Source: Desulfovibrio sp. (GTDB lineage Bacteria; Bacillota; Dethiobacteria; DTU022; UBA8154). From it: a stretch of DNA of 32,415 nucleotides. Every line of letters begins with the position of its first letter. Within the stretch, counting starts at the first letter, position 1. The notes beneath the pieces were generated by a model, which did no database searches, was not told the origin of the DNA, and worked only from the letters and a program-made list of their open reading frames with translations. The stretch lies in contig JAGVAS010000054.1 in NCBI GenBank assembly GCA_020060185.1, forward strand, positions 1-32,415. The letters run 5' to 3'. Below are positions 1 to 8,532 of this stretch, one piece after another. The translations under genes were made by a program, and so were the position numbers.

Positions 1-163
1 AAAAAGTATATCGGTCCAAGTTCGTTTTCTGACATCCTGTCAGCTGGGTCGTCTCCAGCTCTCGTTTCGTAGTGAACTTGTTTCCTCGCTGCACAAGTCG
101 CTCCGCCAACAGCAAAATGCTGCCTCTGTGGAACAATCGCGGGATCTAAACCCGGTCATTTTC
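1..163 (-). repeat. Structured dispersed repeat, copy A
   Basis: Read on the minus strand this segment aligns with 16551-16770 of the plus strand. Shared blocks, in the same order, are GAAAATG (157-163), TTTAGAT, GCGACTTGTG, AAGTTCACT, CGACCC and a CTGAC/GTCAG hairpin (29-43), ending with GAACTTG. Several short stems can be drawn (CGGG/CCCG, CAGCA/TGCTG, AGCTGG/CCAGCT, CTGACA/TGTCAG). Relative to copy B it lacks a middle hairpin segment. It lies directly against a truncated gene, so it may have arrived with the rearrangement that cut that gene. No protein can be supported here. It could be a non-autonomous mobile element or a repeated non-coding RNA; the family is not recognised. Confidence 0.6.
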
Positions 164-172
164 ATCCAATAA

Positions 173-499
173 AAAGGGGAAATTGTAGACTGGTCAGATG
201 TAAAAGAAGCATTTACATGCTGGCCCCTTATCATGAAAGACGGCCAGGTTGTCGCCCCCGTATCCCGTACTCCTGCCAACCGCTCCGTTATGGCTTTCCG
301 CGCTGACGGCCGCATATTCCTTTTAAATTCAACTCCCGCAACCCTTGAACAGCTGGTCCAAATCATGACGGAAAATCTCGGTGTTTACCATGCTATAAAC
401 TTAGATGGCGGAGGTTCCGCAGGCCTTTATTTTCATGGAAGATACTTAATTGAACCCCGCCGCCTGATCCCCAATGCCCTGGTTTTCCATAAGTTATAA
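173..499 (+). pseudogene. Phosphodiester glycosidase (NAGPA family), C-terminal fragment
   Basis: About 109 codons are open after a TAA at 170-172. The end of the frame carries the NAGPA C-terminal signature 'HAINLDGGGSAGLYFHG', and the body ('PLIMKDGQVV', 'RTPANRSVMAFRADGRIFLL') matches the second half of this domain. NAGPA-family proteins are usually over 250 residues and often have a membrane anchor or SLH/copper-amine-oxidase-like repeats. Here the N-terminal half is missing and is replaced by the repeat at 1-163. An ATG at 233 without a clear ribosome binding site would give an 88-residue piece lacking much of the domain. I read it as a gene remnant. It converges on comEC (15-base gap). 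Confidence 0.6.
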
Positions 500-514
500 G
501 AAGCTTTCTGATTT

Positions 515-3019
515 TTAGCAGGAACATGTTTCCCGACAAGTAAGGATAAAACCTGATTTGTTCATTTCATTTATTAACAGTGAAGAAGAAAAGGGAAGCA
601 TCGTTTTGATCTTCCAGGAGTACCCGTTGCTTTTTAAAATAACAGCACCATGAAAATCTGTACGGTAAATTTCCACACCCCCGTCCTCCAGGGCCGAGAG
701 AGTGGCGGGATGGGGGTGCCCAAAGGAGTTGGCTCCCACGGTAATAACGGCCACACGGGGAGCAGTGCTGTCAAGAAATTGTGGCAGGTTGGAGAGGTAC
801 CCGCCGTGATGGGGTACTTTTAAGATCTGGACGGGCAATATCTTTTCTCCCTTTAAAAGATTATCCACCGCCCTTGTCTCTATATCGCCCGTAAAAAGGA
901 AGCTTATTTCCTTATATCGCAGGTGTAAAACCAGGGAATTATTGTTAGAATCGCTGTTGGTACCGTTAAATAATTCCGAAGGCGGGCTTAGCACCCTTAT
1001 CTCCAGAGACGGACCCGCAACAAAGATGTCCCCTCTCCGGACAATTTCCCGGGGAATATTTTTTTCCCGGGCCAGTTCCAGGAGCTCGCCGTAGGACTGC
1101 GTCTCGGGTAATTCTACCGTTGTTACCAGCCGCTTTACCGGGATTTTATCCAGGACAGCAAACAACCCGCCGTAATGATCCTCATGAGGGTGGCTTATTA
1201 TAACCATATCCAGCTTTTTGACACGGCGGTATTCCAGGAAAGGTACCACAACAAGGCGCCCCGTTTCGTCAATATTTCCCATGTAAGCAGGCTTTCCGCC
1301 GCTGTCCAGAAGAATATTTTGCCCCTGCGGGGTGTGGATAAAGATGGCATCTCCCTGCCCCACATCCAGGAAAACTATTTCCAGCGTGGAAGAGCCGATG
1401 CCGGGCAATCCCCACCATGTTACAAAAAGAGCTATGAGCAGGAGAAACACCAGGAAATAAAAAGGCCTTACCCGAAACTTGCAACGGTAATAGGCGGAAA
1501 GTAAAACTCTCCACCCGCCGGCCAGTAGCGCAAGGAAAAGATAGTATAACATTATTTCCGTTAATCTCGGTGGGTACACTTCACGGTACGAAAAAGGCAG
1601 GGCGCTAAACATCCTGGCAATAAAGAGAATGTAAGACAAAAGAGGATAATTTGCCAGGTTTAACAGTGAACCGGATAGGGGCCATACCAGGCCCAGGAGC
1701 GCAGAAACAAGCCCCAGGCCCAGTACCAGGGCCATAACGGGTAAAACAAATATATTGGCAATAAGGGCTACCAGGGAAACCTGCCTGAAATAATAGGCGG
1801 TCAGGGGAATTACGCCGAGCTGGGCTGCCAGCGTTACGGCTAGAAGCGAGGAAATCATCTTTACCGGAGAAAGAGTAAAAGAGAAAGGCAACCTGGCCAG
1901 AATTGCGGCGATCTTTTCCTGCAATAACGGGGTTAAAAAGAGTATTGCTGTTGTAGCCGCATAGGAAAGCTGGAAACTTACGGAAAATAGTAAAAGAGGG
2001 TTATAAACAAGGGTAATCAATACCGCAGCCGCCAGGGCTGTGGGAAAGTCCCCGGGCCGATCCAGGTGTACGGCTCCCATGGCCAGGAGAACCATTATAA
2101 AGGCCCGTATGGCAGCAGGCTTTAAACCGCACAGGTAAACGTAGGCAAAAAGAAGCAAAGCAACAAAAAGGTACGTGCACCATCCCTGCAGGCCTGTCCG
2201 CCTTCCCAACAGAAAAATAGCACCGGCTACCAGCCCTACGTGCAGGCCGGAAACTGCCAGCAAATGAGAAATGCCGCTCTGGCTGAACAATTGTCCTGTT
2301 TCCCGATCCAGGGCACTTCTTTCACCAAAAAGCATCCCCACCAGCAAGTTCCCCTCCCTTTGGGGAAGGTACGCTCTTAAAACAGCTGACATCCTGTTCC
2401 TGACTTTAAAGGCTGCCAGCTGCAGGCGGGAAAGCTCTTTAGAGATGCCCAAAAAAGTGACACCGGCAGCCGGACCATAAAAAGCTGCCGCTATTCCCCT
2501 CGTTTCCAGGAAAGACTGGTAATCAAATCCACCCGGGTTGCGGAGGCCTTTAGGCTCATATATTTTCCCCCGTAAGGATACTTTCTGCCCGTATGACAAA
2601 TCTAAAGGTATCTCCGCTTTTTCTTTCCATTGAAGAGTTACCCGGACCCTGCCGTTTACGGAATACTCCTCTTCCCTGAAACGAACTTTTTCCGAACGAA
2701 GCGTAAAGACCACATCATCCTCACGCCAGAGAGGCTCGTCTTCCACCATCCCTACCAGCAGGCAGTTCTCCCCGCTGTAGTCCCGGATGTTGCCCCGAAC
2801 CTTATGCAAAGAATAATTATAAACAAGCCCCCCGGCAACCAGGAAAACCAGCAAAAGGGGGATAAAAACCTGTACCACGTTTTTCTGGTTAAAGATATTC
2901 CATAAAGCCCAGAGAAGAGCGGCAGCTGCCGGAAGGATAAATATGTAAGGCGAAAAACAACGCCCCAGGATAATTCCTGCGACGTACGATAAGGTTAATA
3001 AAACCAGGGGACGGGTCAT
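515..3019 (-). CDS. comEC: ComEC/Rec2 competence DNA channel
   Basis: An 834-residue integral membrane protein for moving single-stranded DNA across the cytoplasmic membrane during transformation. Order: short N-terminal helices (about 1-65), an OB-like soluble domain (about 65-200, 'NIRDYSGENCLLVG', 'RNPGGFDYQSFLETRGI'), the Competence domain with many helices (about 220-520, 'SGISHLLAVSGLHVG', 'LKPAAIRAFIM'), then a metallo-beta-lactamase-like domain (about 550 to the end, 'FLDVGQGDAIF', 'SHPHEDHYGG', 'LKVPHHGG'). The full three-domain architecture is intact. The start is set by AGAGGAG seven bases before ATG 3019. The last 25 or so residues, beyond the usual end of the fold, have no recognisable counterpart. 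Its 5' half is also present as a decayed copy at 12818-13404. It lies downstream of the urea channel gene on the same strand, about 190 bases away. Confidence 0.95.
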   Translation of the reverse strand: MTRPLVLLTLSYVAGIILGRCFSPYIFILPAAAALLWALWNIFNQKNVVQVFIPLLLVFLVAGGLVYNYSLHKVRGNIRDYSGENCLLVGMVEDEPLWREDDVVFTLRSEKVRFREEEYSVNGRVRVTLQWKEKAEIPLDLSYGQKVSLRGKIYEPKGLRNPGGFDYQSFLETRGIAAAFYGPAAGVTFLGISKELSRLQLAAFKVRNRMSAVLRAYLPQREGNLLVGMLFGERSALDRETGQLFSQSGISHLLAVSGLHVGLVAGAIFLLGRRTGLQGWCTYLFVALLLFAYVYLCGLKPAAIRAFIMVLLAMGAVHLDRPGDFPTALAAAVLITLVYNPLLLFSVSFQLSYAATTAILFLTPLLQEKIAAILARLPFSFTLSPVKMISSLLAVTLAAQLGVIPLTAYYFRQVSLVALIANIFVLPVMALVLGLGLVSALLGLVWPLSGSLLNLANYPLLSYILFIARMFSALPFSYREVYPPRLTEIMLYYLFLALLAGGWRVLLSAYYRCKFRVRPFYFLVFLLLIALFVTWWGLPGIGSSTLEIVFLDVGQGDAIFIHTPQGQNILLDSGGKPAYMGNIDETGRLVVVPFLEYRRVKKLDMVIISHPHEDHYGGLFAVLDKIPVKRLVTTVELPETQSYGELLELAREKNIPREIVRRGDIFVAGPSLEIRVLSPPSELFNGTNSDSNNNSLVLHLRYKEISFLFTGDIETRAVDNLLKGEKILPVQILKVPHHGGYLSNLPQFLDSTAPRVAVITVGANSFGHPHPATLSALEDGGVEIYRTDFHGAVILKSNGYSWKIKTMLPFSSSLLINEMNKSGFILTCRETCSC

Positions 3020-3088
3020 AACAACGCTCCTCTAAAAACCTTAAATTAAATACAAGTATACTTCTCCTTTCCCCCTCTTTTCCCTTTA

Positions 3089-3100
3089 TTTCCCGGGAAA
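3089..3100. promoter_or_regulatory. Perfect 12-bp palindrome upstream of comEC
   Basis: TTTCCCGGGAAA, preceded by TTTA, lies 70 bases upstream of the comEC start. The same 12 bases, in the same TTTATTTCCCGGGAAA context, occur at 15286-15297 between nnr and the deacetylase gene. A dimeric regulator site is possible; no regulator is identified. Confidence 0.3.
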
Positions 3101-3210
3101 CATTTTTTTCCATTTTTCCTCATTTTTTATCTGTTTTTTCCCGGATTACTGTAGTTCCTTCAAAAAAATGCCGTCTAGCCAGTTATAGTACTACTTTTGT
3201 CTCTTAAAAA

Positions 3211-4260
3211 TTACTGGTTTTTAGCGTAGAAAAATTGTAAATGTTGTTCTGGCGTTGTCATCGTTCCCTCCACGGGAGTAAAAACAAGTGATGTTTTCCC
3301 TATTAAAACGAAAGCCAGAGTCCCCAGGCAAAAGGGTAATGTAAGAGCAGGAACACCCCATGGAACTAAAAACGCACTTATAGCTCCAAAAAGCAAAGCA
3401 ACAACGATAGCACAACCAATTGCCAGAAGGGCGGATCGCCACGTAAGGACATAAAAAAAACCACCAATAGCAATAGCAGCAACAAAAGTATTAAATCCCC
3501 ACAGGCCGTTATAAATTGTATAACTGTTCGCTCCAAGGGCAACTCCTGCCAGCATCCCCACTCCCGAACCAACAAGGGCAAAAGTTCCTGCAATACGTGA
3601 AGCTGCAAGGATCCCGGCAAATATAATAATTCCACTTAAAGGATTGTTGACAAAAAAAAGCTGCCCGATTCCACGAAAAACCGCATTAAAAATAAAGATA
3701 ATATCTAAATAATAAATATTATCAACAACATCGGTTATCGCAGGCAAAGGCGGAGCAGCTACTGAAATTATGGTACTTTCAAAAAAATAAAAAGAAGCGG
3801 CAAGAAAAAGCAAAGCTACAAAATTAAAAGGTAATGTAAAAGACGGTATTTTCCAGACATCAAATATTTTATTTAATGCCTCTGTCAATATAGTGCTTAT
3901 GGCGCTGAGGATAAGAATAAAAATAATTACCCTTCCATCCCACATGTTTTTACTAAATGTTGCCAGGGCCAACCCTACCAGTACACCATTAAAGCCATAG
4001 AGACCAGCACGAATTGTTTCTCTATTTAAACCAAGAATGATTGCTGCTAAAACAGAAACCGCAACTCCAAACGTACCTGCAAAACCAAGCCATCCGGAGA
4101 AGAAATATATTCCTGTTAAAATCATCAACCCTGTGAAGGGATTATTCATAAACACAACCTGGCCAATGCCCCGCAAGCAAGAATCAGCAAAGGCCAAAAC
4201 GGGGATACGAGCCGCCGTTTTTAACCACGCGGGCATGGTTCCATTAATATAACTAAACAT
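3211..4260 (-). CDS. Urea channel (UT family)
   Basis: A urea transporter of the UT family (about 349 residues), an internally duplicated, trimeric channel for passive urea flow. Both halves show the UT signature: 'NNPFTG' (39-44) and 'NNPLSG' (205-210), 'GLYGFNG' (86-92) and 'GLWGFNT' (252-258), and the LPxxTxPF-like boxes 'IPSFTLPF' (138-145) and 'VPALTLPF' (303-310). ATG 4260 follows GGAG by eight bases and is preferred over a GTG six codons earlier. It is the last gene of the minus-strand cluster that begins with the permease, 44 bases after the sodium-pump beta subunit. No urease or urea-splitting gene is nearby, so here the channel may release urea rather than supply it. The DNA is visibly more A+T-rich than comEC. 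Confidence 0.93.
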   Translation of the reverse strand: MFSYINGTMPAWLKTAARIPVLAFADSCLRGIGQVVFMNNPFTGLMILTGIYFFSGWLGFAGTFGVAVSVLAAIILGLNRETIRAGLYGFNGVLVGLALATFSKNMWDGRVIIFILILSAISTILTEALNKIFDVWKIPSFTLPFNFVALLFLAASFYFFESTIISVAAPPLPAITDVVDNIYYLDIIFIFNAVFRGIGQLFFVNNPLSGIIIFAGILAASRIAGTFALVGSGVGMLAGVALGANSYTIYNGLWGFNTFVAAIAIGGFFYVLTWRSALLAIGCAIVVALLFGAISAFLVPWGVPALTLPFCLGTLAFVLIGKTSLVFTPVEGTMTTPEQHLQFFYAKNQ

Positions 4261-4304
4261 AACATTTTCTCCAATCACTTTAAAATCAGTAGGTCCTTTT
4301 CAAC

Positions 4305-5432
4305 TTAGAGCAAGGATAGAAAAATACCGGCTGCTACGGCAGAACCGATAACCCCGGCTACGTTAGGGCCCATGGCATGCATTAAAAGGTAATTATTCGC
4401 ATTGGCTTCCTTACCGACAACCTGGGATACCCTGGCAGCCATGGGGACCGCCGAAACTCCCGCTGAACCAATTAACGGATTGATCTTGCCTCCTGTCAGC
4501 TTACACATAATTTTGCCCATAATAATGCCACCGGCAGTTCCAAAGGCAAAGGCCAACATACCCAACCCTATTATTAACAGGGTTTGCGTTGTCAGGAAAT
4601 AAGCGGCGTTGGCTTTTGCTCCCACAGCTACCCCCAGAAAAATGACAACAATATTATTCAGCTCATTCTGTGCCGCTTTGCTCAGGCGCTCCGTCACCCC
4701 GCATTCTCTCAACAGGTTCCCGAACATCAGCATTCCTAAAAGAGGGATGGCAGCAGGTAGAAAAAGTCCGGTTAAAATTATAACAATAATGGGGAAAAGA
4801 ACTCGTTCTGTTTTAGAGACCGGTCTTAATTGCTCCATAACTATGCTTCTCTCTTTTTTAGTAGTTAATGCTTTCATAATTGGAGGCTGGATGATGGGTA
4901 CTAGTGCCATATAAGAATAGGCAGCAATAGCTATGGCTCCAAGAAGATGAGGTGCCATTTTGGAAGTAAGAAAAATAGCCGTAGGCCCATCAGCGCCACC
5001 TATAATGCCTATGGAGCTGGACTCCTGTGGTGTAAATCCCAGCATGGAGGCACCGATAAATGTTGTAAAGATACCCAGCTGGGCTGCAGCTCCCAGTAAC
5101 AGGGTCATGGGATTGGAAATCAGGGGACCAAAATCCGTTAATGCACCTACTCCTAAAAAAATTAAAGGTGGGTATATTCCCAGTTCGATACCCTGGTAAA
5201 GATAATAAAGCAATCCCCCTACTTGTCCATCAGCGGGAGGAGCCATCAGCGCCCCAAGCGGCAAATTAACCAGCAGCATGCCAAAACTAATAGGCACCAG
5301 CAGTAAAGGTTCATATTTTTTGGCAATACCCAGGTACAGAAGAAAAAGGGCAATAATAATCATAATAAGTTGAGGAATTGTCAGGTTAGCAAATCCTGTT
5401 GAAGATATAAATTCCCCTAGCTTTGCAAGCAT
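4305..5432 (-). CDS. Na+-pumping carboxybiotin decarboxylase, beta subunit (OadB/GcdB/MmdB family)
   Basis: The membrane subunit of biotin-dependent Na+ pumps: it decarboxylates carboxybiotin and couples this to Na+ export. The 375-residue length matches the GcdB/MmdB group. Family signatures are clear: '[10 protein letters not shown]' (145-154, with D148 in the place of the essential membrane Asp of OadB), '[17 protein letters not shown]', and the terminal '[18 protein letters not shown]'. About nine or ten hydrophobic helices are visible. ATG 5432 has AGGGAGGGG five bases upstream; a TTG at 5456 would overlap the biotin-carrier gene and is rejected. It lies 16 bases after the biotin carrier and before the urea channel. 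No OadA, MmdA or GcdA type carboxyltransferase is in the window; the KipA/KipI pair upstream is the only candidate. Confidence 0.95.
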   Translation of the reverse strand: MLAKLGEFISSTGFANLTIPQLIMIIIALFLLYLGIAKKYEPLLLVPISFGMLLVNLPLGALMAPPADGQVGGLLYYLYQGIELGIYPPLIFLGVGALTDFGPLISNPMTLLLGAAAQLGIFTTFIGASMLGFTPQESSSIGIIGGADGPTAIFLTSKMAPHLLGAIAIAAYSYMALVPIIQPPIMKALTTKKERSIVMEQLRPVSKTERVLFPIIVIILTGLFLPAAIPLLGMLMFGNLLRECGVTERLSKAAQNELNNIVVIFLGVAVGAKANAAYFLTTQTLLIIGLGMLAFAFGTAGGIIMGKIMCKLTGGKINPLIGSAGVSAVPMAARVSQVVGKEANANNYLLMHAMGPNVAGVIGSAVAAGIFLSLL

Positions 5433-5448
5433 TTGTACCCCTCCCTGG

Positions 5449-5859
5449 TTATTCAATAACTATCATTACATCTCCAGTATTAACGGTTGAACCACTAGCA
5501 ACATGTATTGATTTTATCAGTCCTGATGTGGGAGCGGTTACTTCATTTTCCATTTTCATCGCTTCCAGGATCAGTAATGTATCTCCTTCGTTAACGTTAT
5601 CACCGACTTTAACTTTAACGTTAATGACAGAACCAGGCATGGGCGCAACTACCTGGAAGCCAACACTGGTTTTAGGTCCGGTATCTTTTTTCTTCTCTTC
5701 AGAGGGAGATACTGAAATTGTCGGCTTTGCAGCAGGTGTTTGCTGCGCTTTGGGTATTGCAGATTTAGGTATTACGGGTGTAGAAAGAGCAGGTGAATCT
5801 GCTTCTTCCACTATGACCTCAAACGGCTCGCCGTTAACATATACGTTATATTTTTTCAT
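5449..5859 (-). CDS. Biotin carboxyl carrier protein of the decarboxylase
   Basis: A 136-residue biotinyl protein. An N-terminal beta-rich piece ('[15 protein letters not shown]') like that of decarboxylase gamma/biotin subunits is followed by a Pro/Ala/Lys-rich flexible linker (about 22-62) and a biotinyl domain (65-136) with the attachment motif 'EAMKMENEV'. The modified lysine is K102, 34 residues from the C terminus, as is usual. 'APMPGSV' begins the barrel. A GGGGG-type ribosome binding site precedes ATG 5859. In urea carboxylase the biotin domain is the C-terminal end of one long polypeptide; here it is a separate protein encoded between the gamma and beta subunits, as in Na+ pumps. No biotin carboxylase gene accompanies it, so biotin must receive its carboxyl group from a substrate rather than from ATP and bicarbonate, unless a carboxylase elsewhere serves it. 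Confidence 0.95.
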   Translation of the reverse strand: MKKYNVYVNGEPFEVIVEEADSPALSTPVIPKSAIPKAQQTPAAKPTISVSPSEEKKKDTGPKTSVGFQVVAPMPGSVINVKVKVGDNVNEGDTLLILEAMKMENEVTAPTSGLIKSIHVASGSTVNTGDVMIVIE

Positions 5860-5894
5860 CTAAATTTCCCCCTTCTAAAGCATAAAGTCTTGTC

Positions 5895-6278
5895 TTAAGT
5901 TTGATAATCTTGTTCTCTCTGGTTGTCCCCCCATGTTCTGGAGCGGTTCCGATCTACTGATTTTATGTGATAGGTACTGAAGTCTTTTTTAAAAGAATAT
6001 AAAAGGACACCCATGCTTGCAGCTACTCTTTTAGGTATTAAGTCCTGGCCGGAACCTTTCGTGGTACAGGCACTTTCCGCACCGGCTTCAAGATTGACTC
6101 CTGCAGCCGAAACAGGTTTTTCCGCTGTGTTAAAGACAGTTTTTGGTTGTTTTTTTCCTCGGACAGTAAATACTTTGTTAAAAATCATTAAAATAAACGC
6201 AAGTACAAGAAGTGTTACTATAACAACCAAAAACCCTACTGTTAAAATTTCAAAACCAAAGATAATAGTGTTATTCAT
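5895..6278 (-). CDS. OadG-like gamma subunit of the Na+ decarboxylase
   Basis: A small membrane protein with one strong helix near the N terminus (about residues 8-35, 'FEILTVGFLVVIVTLLVLAF'), followed by a basic and then polar tail. This is the layout of OadG/MmdD gamma or delta subunits, which hold the soluble carboxyltransferase to the beta subunit. Sequence conservation in the family is low, so the call depends on the helix, the length (127 residues) and its place between the carboxyltransferase and biotin-carrier genes. ATG 6278 has AAGG five bases upstream and is preferred over an overlapping GTG at 6284. The C-terminal 50 residues are hydrophilic with no conserved motif, and lack the histidine-rich end known from some OadG proteins. 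Confidence 0.75.
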   Translation of the reverse strand: MNNTIIFGFEILTVGFLVVIVTLLVLAFILMIFNKVFTVRGKKQPKTVFNTAEKPVSAAGVNLEAGAESACTTKGSGQDLIPKRVAASMGVLLYSFKKDFSTYHIKSVDRNRSRTWGDNQREQDYQT

Positions 6279-6303
6279 ACTCACCTTCCCCTAAATGAGA
6301 CAT

Positions 6304-7275
6304 TTATGTTAAGCTATTAAGCATTTTTTCTTGCCTCCAGCGGTTAGCAAAGGCTTCCTTGTAGCTCATTTTTTTAAAGTAAATGACGTTGTTAGCCGCT
6401 GCCTGACCAATCTTCCAAAACTCGGAGGTTACTATCGTAGCAATGGATACAAACCCGCCTAAGCTTGGACCATCAACTGTAAGGATAACAGGCATATCGC
6501 CTGTAAAATTTATGGTTCCGATGGCATAAGCACAATCATGAATGTTCGATGGATGGCTCCCGCCCTCCCCTCCATCTGTTCTTGCAAATTGCAGGCGTGG
6601 TCCTTCAAGCCTGTAGCCGAGCCTGTTGGAGTTGTGATGTACGCGCCACGGTGTACTGTAAAAAGTCTCAACATCTTCCGGAGTGAAAAAGTCCGGCGCC
6701 TCGTGAGGTCCGGGAATCACTCCTACGGCCCATTCGTGGTTATATTCAGGTATGTTTTCGGGAGGCAATGTCCTGCCCTCTTTTGTTAAAACTTCTTTTT
6801 TCTTCGCCTCGTCGATTGAAAGCAAATCTCCGGCTTTAAGTGGACGTCCCTCAAGCCCACCAAACCGTCCGTAGGGAAACGTGGCCTTGCTTCCAAGATA
6901 AAGTGGAATATCAAAACCGCCAGCAACGCTCAGGTAGGAACGAAAGCCGGAACCCTGCAAAGTTCCGAAAGAAAGAATATCACCTTTTTTTACATGTACA
7001 GCTTCCCACCAGGGAACCTCCTGGTCCGCAAGATTTCCATGCAACTTGGCGCCTGTTAAAGCAATCATGGTATCCTTCAGGAAAAGTAATTTCGGACCTT
7101 TAGCTGTTATCTCCAACCCTGCCGCATCATCCTGGTTTCCTACCAGCCTGTTGGCGATACGAAAAGCTAGTGGGTCCATCGGCCCCGATGGTGGAATACC
7201 TATATTCCAGTAACCTACCCTGCCAGGAAAATCCTGCACGGTAGTGTGCAAGCCGCCATCTATTACAGCTATCAT
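6304..7275 (-). CDS. Carboxyltransferase subunit, urea-carboxylase type (AHS2/KipA family)
   Basis: One half of the carboxyltransferase that, in urea or guanidine carboxylase, moves a carboxyl group between biotin and the amino group of the substrate. Visible signatures are 'TTVQD' (11-15), 'PPSGPMD' (28-34), 'AGLEIT' (52-57), 'IALTGA' (71-76), 'SVAGGFD' (116-122), 'PEYNHEW' (176-182), 'APDFFTPED' (193-201), 'HNSNRLGYRLEG' (214-225), 'TDGGEGGSHPSNIHD' (233-247) and 'DGPSLGGF' (268-275). From memory the middle and C-terminal blocks match the urea carboxylase branch, not 5-oxoprolinase PxpC. ATG 7275 is preferred to a TTG at 7299 because it begins the conserved 'MIAVIDGG' and has AAAGGA upstream. 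It lies about 30 bases after its partner. Default pipelines would probably call it PxpC or 'allophanate hydrolase subunit 2'. Confidence 0.92.
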   Translation of the reverse strand: MIAVIDGGLHTTVQDFPGRVGYWNIGIPPSGPMDPLAFRIANRLVGNQDDAAGLEITAKGPKLLFLKDTMIALTGAKLHGNLADQEVPWWEAVHVKKGDILSFGTLQGSGFRSYLSVAGGFDIPLYLGSKATFPYGRFGGLEGRPLKAGDLLSIDEAKKKEVLTKEGRTLPPENIPEYNHEWAVGVIPGPHEAPDFFTPEDVETFYSTPWRVHHNSNRLGYRLEGPRLQFARTDGGEGGSHPSNIHDCAYAIGTINFTGDMPVILTVDGPSLGGFVSIATIVTSEFWKIGQAAANNVIYFKKMSYKEAFANRWRQEKMLNSLT

Positions 7276-7304
7276 GGCCTGATCCGTCCTTTCATTCAAA
7301 GATA

Positions 7305-8339
7305 TTAATAACCCTTTGTCCAGCGAAATGACGCTTCTTCCTGTTTAGCTTTAAATGCCTCAACTTCATCTTTAATTGAATTGAGAAAAGAATTATATTT
7401 TTTAAGATTAAAAATGTCACTTTCAATTCGTAACGAATAATCTTGTAAAAGCATCGCCTCCCTAGCCTCTTCCAATTCAGGTTCGCTTACCGGTTCAAAC
7501 TGGATACGATCAAAAGGTCTTAGCAACCAGGGTGCCTCGGAAAAAGCGGGAGAAGTCTGGTTCGTGCTCCAAATGGAAAGTGTACGCCCGACTAACTGGT
7601 AGCCTCCAGGGGATTCCATCGGATAAATACAAACATAGGAACCTCCAATACCCACGGCACCTTCGGGAGTCCACATTCTTGCCGGGTTATATTTGGGAAC
7701 TACAAGGCGGTACCTGGGATCCAGTGGGACAGCACAGGGTGCTCCCAGGTAGACATCCCCTAGGGCCAGAACCATATGCTGTGTAGCAGTATGATAGTAT
7801 ATAACCTGCTCTATTCCATCCAGAGCGTTACAGCGGGCAACAAACTCCATATTATCCGGGAGATAGGGAGCCTCAGCCCTTACCGATTTCATATATTTGG
7901 CTATGGCCTCCTTGGTCCAGCGATCATGATAGGCAATGGGAAGGTAAACAATCCGTGAGGAAACCTCTGCTTCCCCAAGGGAGGGTAAAGAATGTTCAAG
8001 GTCATAAAGCTCCTCAAGTAACTTGTTGAGAGGAAGACGCAGGCAATCATAATTTACCAGCAAAGAACGAACCCCCGGAGCAGTTTCAAGCACTCCTTCT
8101 ATTTGTTTTTCCTTAATAGCATGATCAAGAGCATACACACGGAAAGTAAGATCTAAATCCAACACCATTTCTCCGTATTCCACCAGCAGATAAGCATCAC
8201 CCGCCATTCTATAAACCACGCGCGGGGCCCCTTCTCTTTCAGGGATAGAACTGGCAACAGCATCAGAAAACAATTCCACCATTTTTCCCGGGGTTAGATC
8301 TAACAGGTTTCCTTTATCATTTTTTTTGTTTATGTTCAT
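7305..8339 (-). CDS. Carboxyltransferase subunit, urea-carboxylase type (AHS1/KipI family)
   Basis: The second half of the carboxyltransferase. The KipI/AHS1 fold covers about residues 40-285, with 'LDPRYRLVVPKYNPARMWTP' (206-225), 'GGSYVCIYPMESPGGYQLVGRT' spanning 232-253 and 'PWLLRPFDRIQFEPVS' (270-285). At 344 residues it is about 100 longer than stand-alone KipI or PxpB. The extra C-terminal part (286-344, with 'NLKKYNSFL' and 'EAFKAKQEEA') corresponds, from memory, to the linker that in urea carboxylase joins this domain to the biotin domain. That supports origin from a urea/guanidine carboxylase, split into subunits. ATG 8339 follows a G-rich stretch (GTGGGG) by eight bases. A 193-base gap with a strong hairpin separates it from the hydrolase gene upstream. 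Confidence 0.92.
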   Translation of the reverse strand: MNINKKNDKGNLLDLTPGKMVELFSDAVASSIPEREGAPRVVYRMAGDAYLLVEYGEMVLDLDLTFRVYALDHAIKEKQIEGVLETAPGVRSLLVNYDCLRLPLNKLLEELYDLEHSLPSLGEAEVSSRIVYLPIAYHDRWTKEAIAKYMKSVRAEAPYLPDNMEFVARCNALDGIEQVIYYHTATQHMVLALGDVYLGAPCAVPLDPRYRLVVPKYNPARMWTPEGAVGIGGSYVCIYPMESPGGYQLVGRTLSIWSTNQTSPAFSEAPWLLRPFDRIQFEPVSEPELEEAREAMLLQDYSLRIESDIFNLKKYNSFLNSIKDEVEAFKAKQEEASFRWTKGY

Positions 8340-8386
8340 ATAAATAACCCCACACCTCTCTATAATCTCTTCAATCGGTTATGAGT

Positions 8387-8428
8387 GGGGGAGAACAGCC
8401 TTCTTATTCAATGAAGCCATTCTCCCCC
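8387..8428. other. Strong hairpin inside the operon
   Basis: GGGGGAGAA (8387-8395) pairs perfectly with TTCTCCCCC (8420-8428), and the loop contains a second short stem CTTC/GAAG. On the operon (minus) strand no T-run follows, so it is not a normal terminator in that direction. It lies in the 193-base gap between the hydrolase gene and the KipI gene, where an mRNA processing or stability element would change the ratio of hydrolase/permease to the decarboxylase subunits. No gene is seen in this gap. Confidence 0.6.
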
Positions 8429-8532
8429 TTTTCTCAGCTGAAAATAACAACTTATGGCTTCGCTTTACACCTCACCACGCAGTACAATACCGTAACGAGT
8501 AGTTCATTCTCGGCAAGCTTGACATTGTTAAC

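Noticed and set aside
40-366. 108-residue frame on the minus strand at the left edge
   Set aside because: It covers the repeat copy A and the antisense of the glycosidase remnant, with no domain.
3150-3210. Terminator after the urea channel gene
   Set aside because: A T-run is present on the minus strand but I could not draw a convincing stem before it.
5423-5863. 146-residue plus-strand frame opposite the biotin carrier
   Set aside because: It is the antisense shadow of a clearly coding biotinyl protein, with Ser/Thr-rich low-complexity composition.
6304-8339. Calling the KipI/KipA pair 5-oxoprolinase PxpB/PxpC
   Set aside because: No PxpA, a biotin carrier and Na+ pump genes adjoin, the KipI protein is about 100 residues longer than PxpB, and the conserved blocks recall urea carboxylase.
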